Part shown: positions 1 through 10,218 of the stretch, in pieces | Layout: each line of letters opens with the position of its first letter | Position numbering within the stretch: position 1 is the stretch's first letter | Assembly: GCA_026122205.1 (NCBI GenBank) | Contig: JANCYU010000047.1 | Location: 109,729 to 173,728, forward strand | Source: Galdieria yellowstonensis | Taxonomy: Eukaryota; Rhodophyta; Bangiophyceae; Galdieriales; Galdieriaceae | Direction: 5' to 3' | Length of the DNA stretch: 64,000 nucleotides | Program-made: the position numbers and the translations under genes | The notes under the pieces: generated by a model | What the model saw: only the letters and a program-made list of their open reading frames with translations | Told to the model about the DNA's origin: nothing | The model's database searches: none

Positions 1-2286
1 CCAGATTGGAAAAAGAAGGCTCTAGGATCGGCACCTTCTCTAGGGTTTTCAAGGAAAGTAGATAAAACAATAGCTGAGCAGCGTCAAAGTCTTCCCATCT
101 ATCGCCTTCGAGATCAGTTATTGGAAGCCATAGCTCAGAATCAAGTTCTCATTGTTATCGGTGAAACAGGAAGTGGAAAGACGACACAGATTACTCAGTA
201 TCTGCATGAAGAAGGGTAAGTAATCGATTACTATATTTCGTACGAATGTTGAACGAGTGAATAGTTATACTACGAGGGGAAAGATTGGTTGTACTCAGCC
301 TCGAAGAGTTGCTGCAATTTCTGTTGCCAAACGTGTTTCAGAAGAGACGGGGACTCGATTGGGAGATTTGGTTGGCTATTCTATTCGATTTGAAGACTGT
401 ACGAGTCCTGAAACGAAATTGAAATATATGACAGATGGTATGAAAGCAAGCATCTTTTTCTGTTTTTTACTATATCTCACACTTATGTTTAGGAATGTTA
501 TTACGTGAAGCTCTTTTGGACCCTGAATTGAGTGCTTATTCGGTCATCATGTTGGATGAGGCTCATGAAAGAACGATATCTACCGATGTTCTATTTGGAC
601 TTTTGAAGGATTGCGTTCAGAAGAGACCCGAATTGAAGTTGATTGTTACTTCAGCCACTTTAGATGCGGAGAAATTTTCCTCGTATTTCTTTAATTGTCC
701 TATCTTTACTATTCCGGGACGTTCCTATCCTGTAGAAATATTATATTCCAAAGAACCCGAAACGGACTATTTAGACGCCGCATTAATTACAGTTATGCAG
801 ATTCATCTATCGGAGCCTCCGGGAGATATATTATTGTTTTTAACGGGACAAGAAGAAATTGATACAGCTGCAGAAATACTTTATGAAAGAATGAAAAGTT
901 TAGGTCCTCAAGTCCCAGAGCTGATTATTCTTCCCGTATATTCTGCTTTACCAAGTGAAATGCAAACGAGAATATTTGAGCCTGCTCCTCCGAATACTAG
1001 AAAATGTGTTATTGCTACCAATATTGCAGAAGCAAGTCTCACCATTGATGGCATTTATTATGTGGTCGATCCAGGATTTGCAAAACAAAAAGTGTACAAT
1101 CCAAAACTTGGAATGGATTCCTTAGTAGTTGCTCCCATATCTCAGGCAAGTGCTCGTCAACGTGCAGGTCGAGCAGGTAGAACGGGACCTGGAAAGTGTT
1201 TTCGTCTTTATACCGAACATGCATATAAGAATGAAATGTTACCTACCAGCGTACCTGAAATACAACGAACTAATCTTTCCAATACTGTACTTACATTGAA
1301 AGCACTGGGTATCAATGACCTTATTCATTTTGACTTTATGGATCCTCCTCCAACACAACATTTGATAGCTGCCATGGAAAACTTGTTTTGTTTAGGTGCC
1401 TTGGATGACGAAGGAATGTTGACGAGGTTGGGAAGGAAGATGGCAGAATTTCCAATGGAACCTCCTTTGAGTAAAATGTTATTGGCCAGTGTGGATCTCG
1501 GCTGTAGTGAAGAAATTGTGACAATCGTAGCAATGCTTAGCGTTCAAAATGTATTTTATCGTCCAAAAGACAAACAGGCGTTGGCAGATCAGAAAAAGGC
1601 AAAGTTTCATCAGGTAAGTTTGGTATGTATTCCTATGAACACAAGGACCAACCACAAGAAATATGAATAATATAGCCGGAAGGAGATCATCTTACTCTAC
1701 TAGCGGTATATGAAGCTTGGAAAGCCAACAATTATTCTACTGCTTGGTGTTTTGAAAACTTTATTCAAGCACGTTCTTTAAAAAGAGCTCAAGACATTCG
1801 CAAACAATTAGTAGCTATTATGGAACGACAACGATTAAGTTTGGTCTCGGCAGGAAGAGCCTACAATAAGATTCGTAAAGCTATCGTTTCCGGTTTCTTT
1901 ATGCACGCAGCAAAGAAAGATCCTCAAGAAGGTTATCGAACGATAGCAGAAGGACAACCTGTTTATATTCATCCTTCTTCCTCGTTATTTCATATTCAAC
2001 CTGATTGGGTTATTTATCATGAATTGGTACAAACCACGAAAGAGTAGGTAGATGTTCTTGTGCTTAGCATTCTTTATGACTCAAATATCTATTCTCTAGA
2101 TATATGCGAGAAGTACTAGCTATCGAAAGCAAATGGTTGGTGGAGTTGGCTCCTCGATACTTTAAGACGGCAGATCCGAACAAGGTTTCTCGAACCAAAA
2201 GAAAGGAGAAAATTGAGCCTCTTTTTGATCGATACGCTCAAAACCAAAATGACTGGAGACTATCCCGAAGAATGCGTCATGCTTAA
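1..2286 (+). CDS. PRP22: Spliceosomal DEAH-box ATPase PRP22/DHX8, 3' part
   Basis: Exons 1-215, 265-437, 493-1613, 1676-2043 and 2100-2286; the 5' end lies outside the window. The product matches the DHX8/Prp22 branch of DEAH helicases from just before the helicase core to the C terminus. Visible in order: a PDWKKKALG-type pre-helicase motif, Walker A GETGSGKTTQ, CTQPRRVAA (motif Ia), DEAH box MLDEAHERT, motif III SATLDA, QRAGRAGRTGPG (motif VI), then the winged-helix/ratchet/OB region ending in WRLSRRMRHA. In known systems Prp22 releases spliced mRNA from the spliceosome using ATP, which fits this intron-rich genome. The penultimate exon ends at a GTAGGT donor, chosen because it restores the conserved KEYMREV junction. 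Its stop codon overlaps the stop of the convergent TrpRS gene. The family assignment is very secure. Confidence 0.96.
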
Positions 2287-3773
2287 AAGCGCATTTGTCT
2301 CGGTGTCATCACTTGATGAATCATCTAAATATATATATGTATGTGCCAATGAGGATCCCAAGTCGTGGAAGAAAGAAAAACTATACTTACTTGATCGGTA
2401 ACTTGAGACCTCTTTTGTTGGTGACTTTCTAATATTGGCTGCAATACTTGAATTAACTTGGCTTTGATTTCACCGGTCAACATTTTACCGCTGGAATAAT
2501 CTTGTCGTATTCTTTCTAGTTCTTGGTCATCTTGTAAAAAGAAACTTAGATACTTGTACGATATATCAATATCGCAATTGCCTCCATGTTTTTGATGTTC
2601 TTCTATCGTTGCACCTCCTCCAGAGAATGCATACTTGTTCACTTTGGTTTTCAGTTGTTTGGCAGTATCGGAAACATAGATGGCAGTATTTGCGACAGAA
2701 GCACTCATTTTGGTATTTTCTCCTTGTAACGCTGGAAAGAATTTGGAATGAATCAACGCAGGTTTCCGGTATCCTAATTTAGGAGCCACATCTCTCGTCA
2801 TCCGAAAGTAAGGATCTTGATCGATAGCACATGGAATGAGACAAGGGAGATTGCTTTGTGAACCAAAAAGTTGAGGAAAAGACGATGAAAAGGATGGCGC
2901 GGCTTGTACTGCTGGAAAGCCATGTTTTCCCTATTCCACCAAAGATCATCACAAAAGAGAGCGAAAGTGTGTGTGAGAGAAAAGAAAACAACCAACCAAC
3001 CGACAAGAAGATGACTTACGATATTGTCGCTATCGTCAAAACCAAAAATTGCCTTTGCCTGGTTATAAGTTACTGCCTTTTGGATCTTGAGAATATTGGG
3101 ATACATGGAATGGATGTAATCGGTGTTGCGAAAGATAAAAGTACGTTCCACATCAAACCCAACCGCCAAAATATCTCTACATATGTCCATAAATGACAAC
3201 TCTCGGTGATTGTATTCCTTACTTGGCATTTTCCCAACCCAGGCGTTGATAGTCTTCCAACTTCTTATTGTTGTCTTTTGAAAAGAGAAACTTTTCGTCA
3301 TCGGTCAATTGTATAACACAAGGTACTTGAAAAGCCTCTATCCTCCTCCATGCATCAACTTGCATCTCCCAATCTATCCATTTTCCTTACCTTGCAAATA
3401 TTGAGTAAAGAGAAAAGGTATCATATGTCCTAAATGTAACGCATCGCTACTCGGTCCTCTACCGGTATACAAATAAAACTTGGTGCCACTTTCATAGAGC
3501 GCAAGTATTTCGTGCAAATCGCGATGAGAAAAGAAAATACCGCGCCTTAAAAAAGGATGCAAGGGTCGCCCCTACACAGATGATGACTATTCCAAGCAAT
3601 CTTTGCACGACAAGAAATAATACCGTTAACCTCTCCATCTTGTTCAACAACGCCTGGTCGATCTTTTGAGACCCAAACTGTTCGATCAACTTTTCATAGT
3701 CCACAACTCCAGATACATTCCATGGGGTTACTATGGAAGAAGTACTAGTAGAGTCTACAGCATGGTTATCCAC
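2283..3773 (-). CDS. WARS1: Tryptophanyl-tRNA synthetase, eukaryotic cytosolic type
   Basis: Charges tRNA-Trp with tryptophan. Exons (minus strand) 3773-3624, 3571-3391, 3337-3223, 3176-3020, 2930-2391 and 2324-2283 give 394 codons in frame. Diagnostic segments are LRRGIFFSHRDL, the class I HIGH-like DALHLGHMIPF, AIDQDPYFRMTRDVAP, and KMSAS (the KMSKS signature) followed by the eukaryote-type KYAFSGGGATIEEHQ. The C-terminal MTPRQMRF corresponds to the family tail MTPRKL. The last exon codes only 13 residues plus the stop. Oddity: the first exon opens with GTG after an upstream in-frame stop and holds no in-frame ATG before the conserved region. The true start must lie in an upstream exon (a donor-like GTAAGT lies near 3820-3830) or be non-AUG, so the 5' limit is uncertain. 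Divergent from the syntaxin gene. Confidence 0.93.
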
Positions 3774-3869
3774 TAGTTTTCAAGTTATACATTTACACGG
3801 AACAAGTATGTCTACTTACTAGTATTTTTAACGGAGCGGTTTGCAATTGTGGTGGTTGGCAAAAGAGCG

Positions 3870-4925
3870 ATGCAAAGTACGACCAACTTGGGCGATCGTA
3901 CCAACGAATTCTTATCGATAGCACAAAACTATCAACAAAGACAAGGAATAGAAAACCAGGCAAGTTGTATAGTGCACACACACACACAATTTCCTAAGTA
4001 TTTTATAGACCAAAAGAAAGGGAGGAAATGGTGGCAAGTCGGCGTTCACCAAACAAGCGATAAGTATTGCACAAGGAATAGAGTCCATTTCCAAGAATTT
4101 AGAAAAGCTGACAAAAGCATGTCAGAAAAGTAGTTTATTTGACGACGGTTCTTCGGAAATTCAACAATTGACGTTTCTAGTGAAACAACAACTACACGAA
4201 CTGAACAAGGAGTTGGAAGAGTTGGAACGGATTCATCGACAACAAAGAAATGGGTATCATAAACAAGCAATATCGCACGGAGAGTCTGTAGTGGATACTT
4301 TGAAGACGGACTTGATGAATACGACCAAAGAGTTTAAGAAAGTATTACAATTGCGCACGAGTATGATACAAAAGCAACAGCAGAGACGTCAACAATTCGT
4401 GGCTGCCGATAGTCCTCTGGAAACTACTAGTAGAGAAAACGAAGCGTCTTCTAGTGCAACAACAATAGGGAATAATAGTTCCGTGGTGATTGACTTGGGA
4501 AGTGGTTCTTTGGCTCAAACCAACCGCAACTCCTTGGAAGAGAATCACGAGGGGAATAATCAAGCCTTGATGCTTCAAAGTTATCAATTGGATAATGATT
4601 ATAGAAGAGAAAGAGCAGCAGCAGCTCAACAGATAGAAAGTACTATTTTGGAATTGGGACAAATATTTCAACAGTTGGCAACGATGGTATCAGAACAGGT
4701 AAAAGATATACTGGATGGTATAATAAGTAGTTTGAAACTTGAGTGTGATAGGGAGAGTTGGTGGAAAGAATTGATAGTAATGTACAGGATACGTTGTTTC
4801 AAGTGGAACAAGGTCAAAGTCAGTTGTTAAGATATTACAACAGAATATCCAACAATCGTTGGCTCATTGTCAAAGTATTTGCCGTCCTGTTGTTATTTCT
4901 GTTTCTTTGGGTTGTCGTTTTGTAA
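3870..4925 (+). CDS. SED5: Golgi Qa-SNARE, syntaxin-5/Sed5 family
   Basis: Exons 3870-3959, 4009-4698 and 4752-4925 (317 aa). The N terminus DRTNEFLSIAQNYQQRQ is the syntaxin-5 signature (DRTxEF). It is followed by a helical Habc region, an acidic/Gln-rich linker and a SNARE helix with the zero-layer Gln in IESTILELGQIFQQLATMV. A C-terminal membrane anchor (VFAVLLLFLFLWVVVL) ends the protein, as expected for a tail-anchored SNARE. Syntaxin-5 acts in ER-Golgi and intra-Golgi fusion. The first intron seems to use a GC-AG donor (GCAAGT at 3960): only this junction keeps frame into the conserved KSAFTKQA segment. Start chosen at the first ATG before the DRT motif; an in-frame GTG upstream was ignored. 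Confidence 0.93.
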
Positions 4926-4946
4926 ATTGTTTGTTGTTCTTTTGTT

Positions 4947-5138
4947 ATGCTTATTCAACAGTTGGAAAAAGAAAGAGAAAAACTAGCAAATTTACCTATA
5001 CAATCCACCTACGTACGACATAGGAAGCAAGTGGTTGAAAGAAGCTTGAAACTGTTGTTCAAGACGTCGAGGTCTCAAGAAGAGGAAGAACAACTCGTAA
5101 GTCTTTTGAATGAGTTGTCCTTGAAACAAACCAACTAG
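4947..5138 (+). CDS. Small coiled-coil ORF, 63 aa, unknown
   Basis: Single-exon ORF from ATG 4947, starting 21 nt after the syntaxin stop. The product is highly charged and predicted helical (LEKEREKLANLP, then STYVRHRKQVVERSLKLL, an EEEE stretch and a leucine-rich end LVSLLNELSL). It has no signal peptide or membrane segment. Composition and codon use look protein-like, but I do not recognise the family. It could instead be an exon of a longer gene, since donor-like GT dinucleotides follow. Whether it is an independent gene or lies in the syntaxin 3' UTR cannot be decided from the sequence. Confidence 0.5.
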   Translation: MLIQQLEKEREKLANLPIQSTYVRHRKQVVERSLKLLFKTSRSQEEEEQLVSLLNELSLKQTN

Positions 5139-5399
5139 ACAGTCTTGCTGTCGCAGCGAACACAAGTCTCGTTTGTTGGAGATATATAAATACATGGAAT
5201 TGCTTTTGGTTTCCGTTGTAAACTTGCGATGGTATAGGAGAGTTTCTAGAGAAAAATAGAATATCTTTTGTGCAAGATTCAACAACGAGCTTTAAAGGAC
5301 AAATATCCTTTTTCAGTTTGTACCATGGCATTGAAACAAGGGTATCGATGACACTTGCCAGCAATATGCCAACAAGTAATAGTTTGGCGTCTTACATTC

Positions 5400-6058
5400 T
5401 TTTCCAACAAAGAAACTAGCTCTTGTGATAGTTGGCAGAGGGAAAACACACGTAGCGCGATATATTGCAAGATATTTGAACGAACCGAGTCGCACCACAA
5501 AGAGTATTCAACGTGGGTAACTATAGGAGAGAACTGGTTGGTTGGTTGGTTGGAGCAGGTTAGCCTCTACAGTTTTTTGATCCCAACAACAAGGAAGCAA
5601 GTCAAGCTCGTTGGGAAGTTGTCATCAAGTATGTGGATGATATGATTGGCTGAAGTATCAAGGAGGACAAGTGCGTATTCATGGTGCCACAAATAATGCC
5701 AAGGAAAGACGAAAGTATGAAAGGAGCGATTGGAAGCAGAGTCCATACGAGTCTCGTTTTTGGAAATTATTTGTCAAGACAAGAGTATTATCATACACAA
5801 GCTGATGGAAACGAAACTACACATGCCTGATTATCAGGAAATTTGGATCCTGAAACTGCATTACAAGACTTTGAAAGAAGAAATGCAAATGATGAAGTGA
5901 CCTGAAATGTTATCTTAAGATTGTCAGTGTAGGTCGAACTATCATGTTGCATCAACTGACAGGATATTTACAAGGAAAGTTAGTATCCCATCTGATGAAT
6001 AGGCATATTTTACCAAGAAGTATTTATTTGACTTTTCATGGAGAATCAGAATAGAATA
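5400..6058 (+). pseudogene. 6-phosphofructo-2-kinase/fructose-2,6-bisphosphatase relic
   Basis: Reading across frames reveals ordered PFKFB segments with no open frame. Near 5411 there is KLALVIVG followed by RGKT, a Walker A that has lost the residues between VG and RGKT. Near 5650 comes WLKYQGGQVRIHGATNN, matching the family GGQVAI-DATN motif. Near 5790 is a segment ending HKLMETKLHMPDYQE. At 5905-6045 is the linker and start of the phosphatase domain, MNRHILPRSIYL, then FHGESE where the family has the catalytic RHGESE. Stops and frameshifts interrupt every segment, and homology ends at 6058 exactly where a dispersed repeat begins, so almost all of the phosphatase domain is missing. Functional PFKFB sets fructose-2,6-bisphosphate levels; this copy cannot. 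It is probably a dead duplicate truncated by the repeat. Confidence 0.8.
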
Positions 6059-6059
6059 T

Positions 6060-7095
6060 AGAAGAAAAATGCAGGAGGACGGCCTCAGCGCCACCAGCCA
6101 CAGACTCTTTGCAGAATTAGTGACTGGGCTCTTTCGAGACGTAGCAAAGTGCGAAATTCAGACGCTAGAGTGTCCACTTTTTGGTATAGAGCGCGGCCCT
6201 GACGCCAAATTGGATAGACAACCATAACCTTGCCTCATTCTCATGGAAACTTTGCTAGTTGACGTGACGACATGTGCAGTCCAATACGAATTACAGGCTC
6301 TAGATATATCCATGTTTTTTGGTACAGGATAGATAACTAGAATCTCTCATTCCCATGAAACCTTCATTATGTCTCGTGACTTGTGTGCAGCCGAATGGCT
6401 CGGACAATAACAGTTGTGTTTTGCGCGCTCAATACTACTTATTATTGTGGTACAAAACACAGCGAACCTTGCCTGATAAATGGTATTACCATCCTTGCAG
6501 AAAGTTCCAAATGTTCATTTTGTTCCCATGGTAGTAGAGCTGTCTTCAAAGGAGAAAGAGATTTCAGACGTGACTTTTGGGACTGACACAGAATGACAGC
6601 TGTCCTGCTGCCATTCTTGTAGTTTTCCTATGTCACTTGGGCCCAAATTTCCCCACAACTTAAGACATGAATATTATCTTTTCTTTATCCATCTTCTTCT
6701 CATTCATGATGTTTTTGTCGTGATCACTCAAAGTTGCTTCCAACCAACCCAAGTGCTCTATGAGAAAAATTGCAAATGTTTTTTGGAGAATTAAATTTGT
6801 TGATTGAGACTGCCTTTTATAGACTTGCTGCGAAAAAACATTTTTGGCGCCAAAATCCAAAGAATTTCTCATTTACAGGAAGCAAAATGCTCCTTTAGGC
6901 GCCTGATCGAGTCTTTCCATACGCATTTCCTCATTATTGGAATGGAATATATCGAATTATTTTACCTTGGTGGAAAATCAGGAAGGACTAGTTTTTACAC
7001 CAGCAGGAATGTCGCATGTGTCAACCACAGATGGAGGTGACCGCATACCTTTCTGAAACGCAGTGACAAACGAGATATCCAAACTTTTATGGTTG
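6060..7095 (+). repeat. Dispersed repeat family R, copy 1
   Basis: About 1 kb of diverged sequence that recurs, in the same orientation, near 25.35-26.39 kb and in shortened form near 43.99-44.33 kb. Shared blocks include a CGGCCTCAGCGCCA-type start, TTGGTATAGAGC, the block around AGAGCTGTCTTCAA, a GTTTTTTGGA stretch and ATTATTTTAC...GGCGGAAAATCAGG (GGTGGAAAATCAGG here) near the 3' end. No long ORF survives and no terminal inverted or long terminal repeats were seen, so the class is unknown. Its left edge coincides with the break of the PFKFB pseudogene. Confidence 0.75.
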
Positions 7096-8911
7096 CATAC
7101 AGCAATGGAGAAGGGTTCGATATGAGCACCCAATGGTTCTCAATAACCAAGTTTGTTCCAACAAAAAATTTGCAGATGATTTCCTCTCCAACATCACCAT
7201 CTTTGTCACTTCCAAGGAACCTTTCAGATTCATCACTTTGCTGCAAGATTGGCAGCTAACCTTCAACTTAAACTACACTGCAGTGTTGAGTGCCTTTTCA
7301 ATATTCTTTTTAAAAACTAGTATCCAGCATGTGTGAGCTTCCTTCATTATGTTGTTCATCCTATGCCTTGACAACTCCAACAACAACCTTTACAAAGAAT
7401 ACCAACAAATCATGTCTTGTCCCTAGAATCTACTCGATATGACTTGAACACAAAATATCTGGTCCACACAAGTCGGTTCGCATAGGAATGTATACCTTTC
7501 TATCCTCCAATTGACTCATTATGACCTTTTCCTATTTACAGCTCTAGCAATCCACAGACTAGTCCTACGTAAAGAGTATGCTAAATCAGTCCCTTTACAA
7601 AAGCATCAAATATTTTGTGGCAAGCACCATTCTCCTCCTTTACTGTCCAGTCTTATTACAGACGCAAGTGGATAAACACAGTTCACCTTCCACACACTCT
7701 TATTCACGTTGTAATTCCTTCACTTTTTTCTTGAGTACTTGAGATGAAACATCAAACAACGTTATCATAAGTATACACTATTTTCTTGGGAAGATATAAA
7801 AACCTGAACAGTTCTTATACCACTGGCAAGTGCCACTGGTTACTAACACACAAGAAGAAATCATAAAGTCAAACGACAGTATTTTATGTCTCGTCGAACA
7901 ACTCGAAAATGCACAGAAAAGATAAGAGAATGTACTTGCACGTTCCATTTGACCAACAACACAGAGACCACTCCCTCTTTCAAACAAATATTTGTTTCAG
8001 GGAATAGAAGAAATTAGTCAAACATTCAAAAACTTTTATAGGTTGATGATATGCTTCCTACGAGGAAGTGACAGAACAATGAATTCAAGTACGAGGGTTT
8101 ACTTTTCATGTAACTTCTTCCATCAGCAACAATTAGGATACGAACTTTTGGAACTTTGACTCCTAATTTTCGTAATACATAAGCTTCTATTCCTTCCAGT
8201 TATTGCTGTGTCAACCATCTTAGTCTATAACTGCACTCGATTGTACCAAACTCCGCAAGTTTACAATATATCATCAAGTATTCCATCCAATCAAACCGAT
8301 CCTGTCCTGCTGAAACAGCTAAGTACCTCCCCTAATACTAGGTTTGACAGTCGAATCCACTCCAAGCAAGTTGTATCACTACGCTTTGGTCATTTTATTT
8401 GGCAGAAATGTTCTCAAGGCAACTTTCGGTTTTCTTATTGGGAAACAACAGGAGAATATCCCTGCTTGGAAATTCTTCTTCATGTGGTCATCAAGTTGCC
8501 TCTTTGTGCTTTTGGATGTGAAGAAAAACGAACAGAGTTGAATGTGGACCAACAGAGTTATCGCTGGGTGATATAAGTTGTTCGAATACTTGAGGCATGG
8601 ATTTTCAGTAGGGTCTCTCTTTGGAATGCAATGTCCCTCGCAGAAATGATTGAAAAATAGAACAAAAAGAATATACAAAATGTGTGGCTTCAAGGACAAA
8701 TGGAGCAGCCGTCCAATAAAAAACCCAAAAGGAACTTTTCATTTGATGGGTATGTAAATATTCAGTTGAGAAGCTTGCCTATATAGATAGATATACAGGC
8801 ATCTCCTGTCCTTTCAACACAAACACAGACAACATCAACCAACACACACACACACACGAACACACACAAAATGAGTATACAGTTCAATCATGTCTGCAAA
8901 CTTCAAACATA
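7096..8911. other. Gene-free stretch
   Basis: Between repeat copy 1 and the BAR-domain gene I see no supportable gene. The longest open frame (8208-8576, plus, 122 codons, ATG-less start) has no recognisable motif. A frame near 7133-7330 has weak reverse-transcriptase flavour (FADD followed by a LTFNLN string) but this is not enough for a call. The stretch may be old mobile-element debris. Confidence 0.5.
8841..8868 (+). repeat. CA-rich microsatellite
   Basis: Short run of CA dinucleotides interrupted by a GAA, just downstream of the stop of the BAR-domain gene and probably in its 3' UTR or terminator region. Confidence 0.8.
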
Positions 8912-9885
8912 TTAAACAGTCTCCTCCAGGGCTTCTTCTTGTTTCTCATGTTCTTCATGACCCAAAGTGGAATTCACCGACTTGGCACTTAAAGTCTTCT
9001 TCAATTCTGACGTGTCAAAAGTCGAGTCGTTATTAGATATCTTCTCCTTGGTAGGCTCTGAGACTGGGGAGTCCGCTCCCATATAATCTTGACTTGGGAA
9101 TGAGCTGTCGTTATTCTTCATGCTCTTCAAGTAGTCATCCACAAAAGGACGAACATTTTCCGAACTTTGAGCAAACTCATCCGTCATTCGCATCGACATA
9201 TGCCACAAAGCGATAGAAGACTCGGCAAATATCTCAACGTGTTTCTTCCAACAATTTTCCATCTTTTCGATCAACTCATTGGTCACTGCGTTATATGCAT
9301 CTTCTGCGTCTTTTAACTTTTGTTGATTTCTTGCGATTCTCGGCTGATCCTTCCCTTTCCTTTCCAAGTTGTCCAATTTGACTCGATAATGATCATACCT
9401 TTCCCTGACTCGTTCTCTTTCTTTATATTCTCTACGAAGAGATTCGATTTCGTCACGATACTTTCTCAACCTTGTCATCGCTCGGTCTCTAATACCATCG
9501 TTCTGAAATGGAAATTAATAACAACTCTTTAAAAAGAATTTTTTGGTCCTACTTTGGAAATTTCTGCTTCTGCACTTTCAAATTTTTTACTAGCTTGTAC
9601 TCCTGCCATAATAACATCATAATGAGGATCCTCCTTATTGAATATCTGACTCAACTCTTCAGAGACTTCTTTCACGTGTTGGGAGAGAGCTAAAGACATA
9701 ACAAGTTAGATCCATGGACTCCACGAAGAGATAGAGTTACCTTTCCACTTGGCTGGAGTTGTATTCAACTTGGGTTCGACACTATTTATCACACTTTGGA
9801 CTTCATTTAGGTTGCTCATCCAGTGCTCAAGTTCACGATTAACTGTCTTTGGTGAGATTCCAAACAATGGTGCAACAGGAGGCAT
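8912..9885 (-). CDS. BAR-domain (amphiphysin/Rvs-like) protein
   Basis: Exons (minus) 9885-9741, 9689-9553 and 9502-8912, 290 aa. The protein begins MPPVAPLFGISPKT, continues through long charged helices, and carries the core YDHYRVKLDNLERKGKD then RIARNQQKLKDAEDAYN. That spacing of YDHYR, an R/N-rich turn and KLxxAxxxYN is typical of BAR domains of the amphiphysin/Rvs161/BIN class. BAR dimers bind and curve membranes, usually in endocytosis or membrane trafficking. The C-terminal 70 residues are acidic and Ser-rich with no SH3 domain visible, so it looks Rvs161-like with an extra tail. The introns are 51 and 50 nt. It is transcribed divergently from the ABC transporter gene. The specific cellular role is inferred from the fold. 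Confidence 0.82.
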
Positions 9886-10218
9886 CTTTATTATTCACAA
9901 GTTCAAAACGAGACACCAAACCACAGCGCACTTTCCGCCAAGTTGGAATGTCATCCAATGGCAACGTGTCCTGAGGAGAAAAAAGAGATTGGCGCGCAAA
10001 TGGCATTTTCTTCAGGCAAGGTCAATTCTTTCTTATTGGCGTTTGTTCCATCATGAAAACAGTTTGTTTTGTAAACTACTGCTCCTTATCAAGTTGTTGT
10101 TATTTACACACCAGAAGCGAAAACGGTTTGATGGATATCACATTCAATATTCCGGTTGGAGGAACTCGTCCAAATAAATTCATTAATCACCGAGCCAACT
10201 CTTGTGCATTTATCCAAG
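9886..10218. promoter_or_regulatory. Bidirectional intergenic region
   Basis: This 333 bp separates the start codons of the BAR-domain gene (minus) and the ABC transporter (plus), so both promoters must lie here or inside the genes. An open frame runs through the 3' half into the transporter but has no ATG before 10219. No clear TATA box was identified. Confidence 0.4.

Noticed and set aside
5533..5552. GGTT tetranucleotide run as a regulatory element
   Set aside because: It sits inside the PFKFB pseudogene and looks like simple slippage.
6383..6586. Open frame within repeat copy 1 aligned to one in copy 2
   Set aside because: Some residues line up, but frames are interrupted in both copies and absent in copy 3, with no domain recognised; likely DNA-level similarity only.
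7133..7336. Reverse-transcriptase-like FADD string
   Set aside because: Only one short box, no neighbouring RT motifs in order, and no correct spacing; chance resemblance cannot be excluded.
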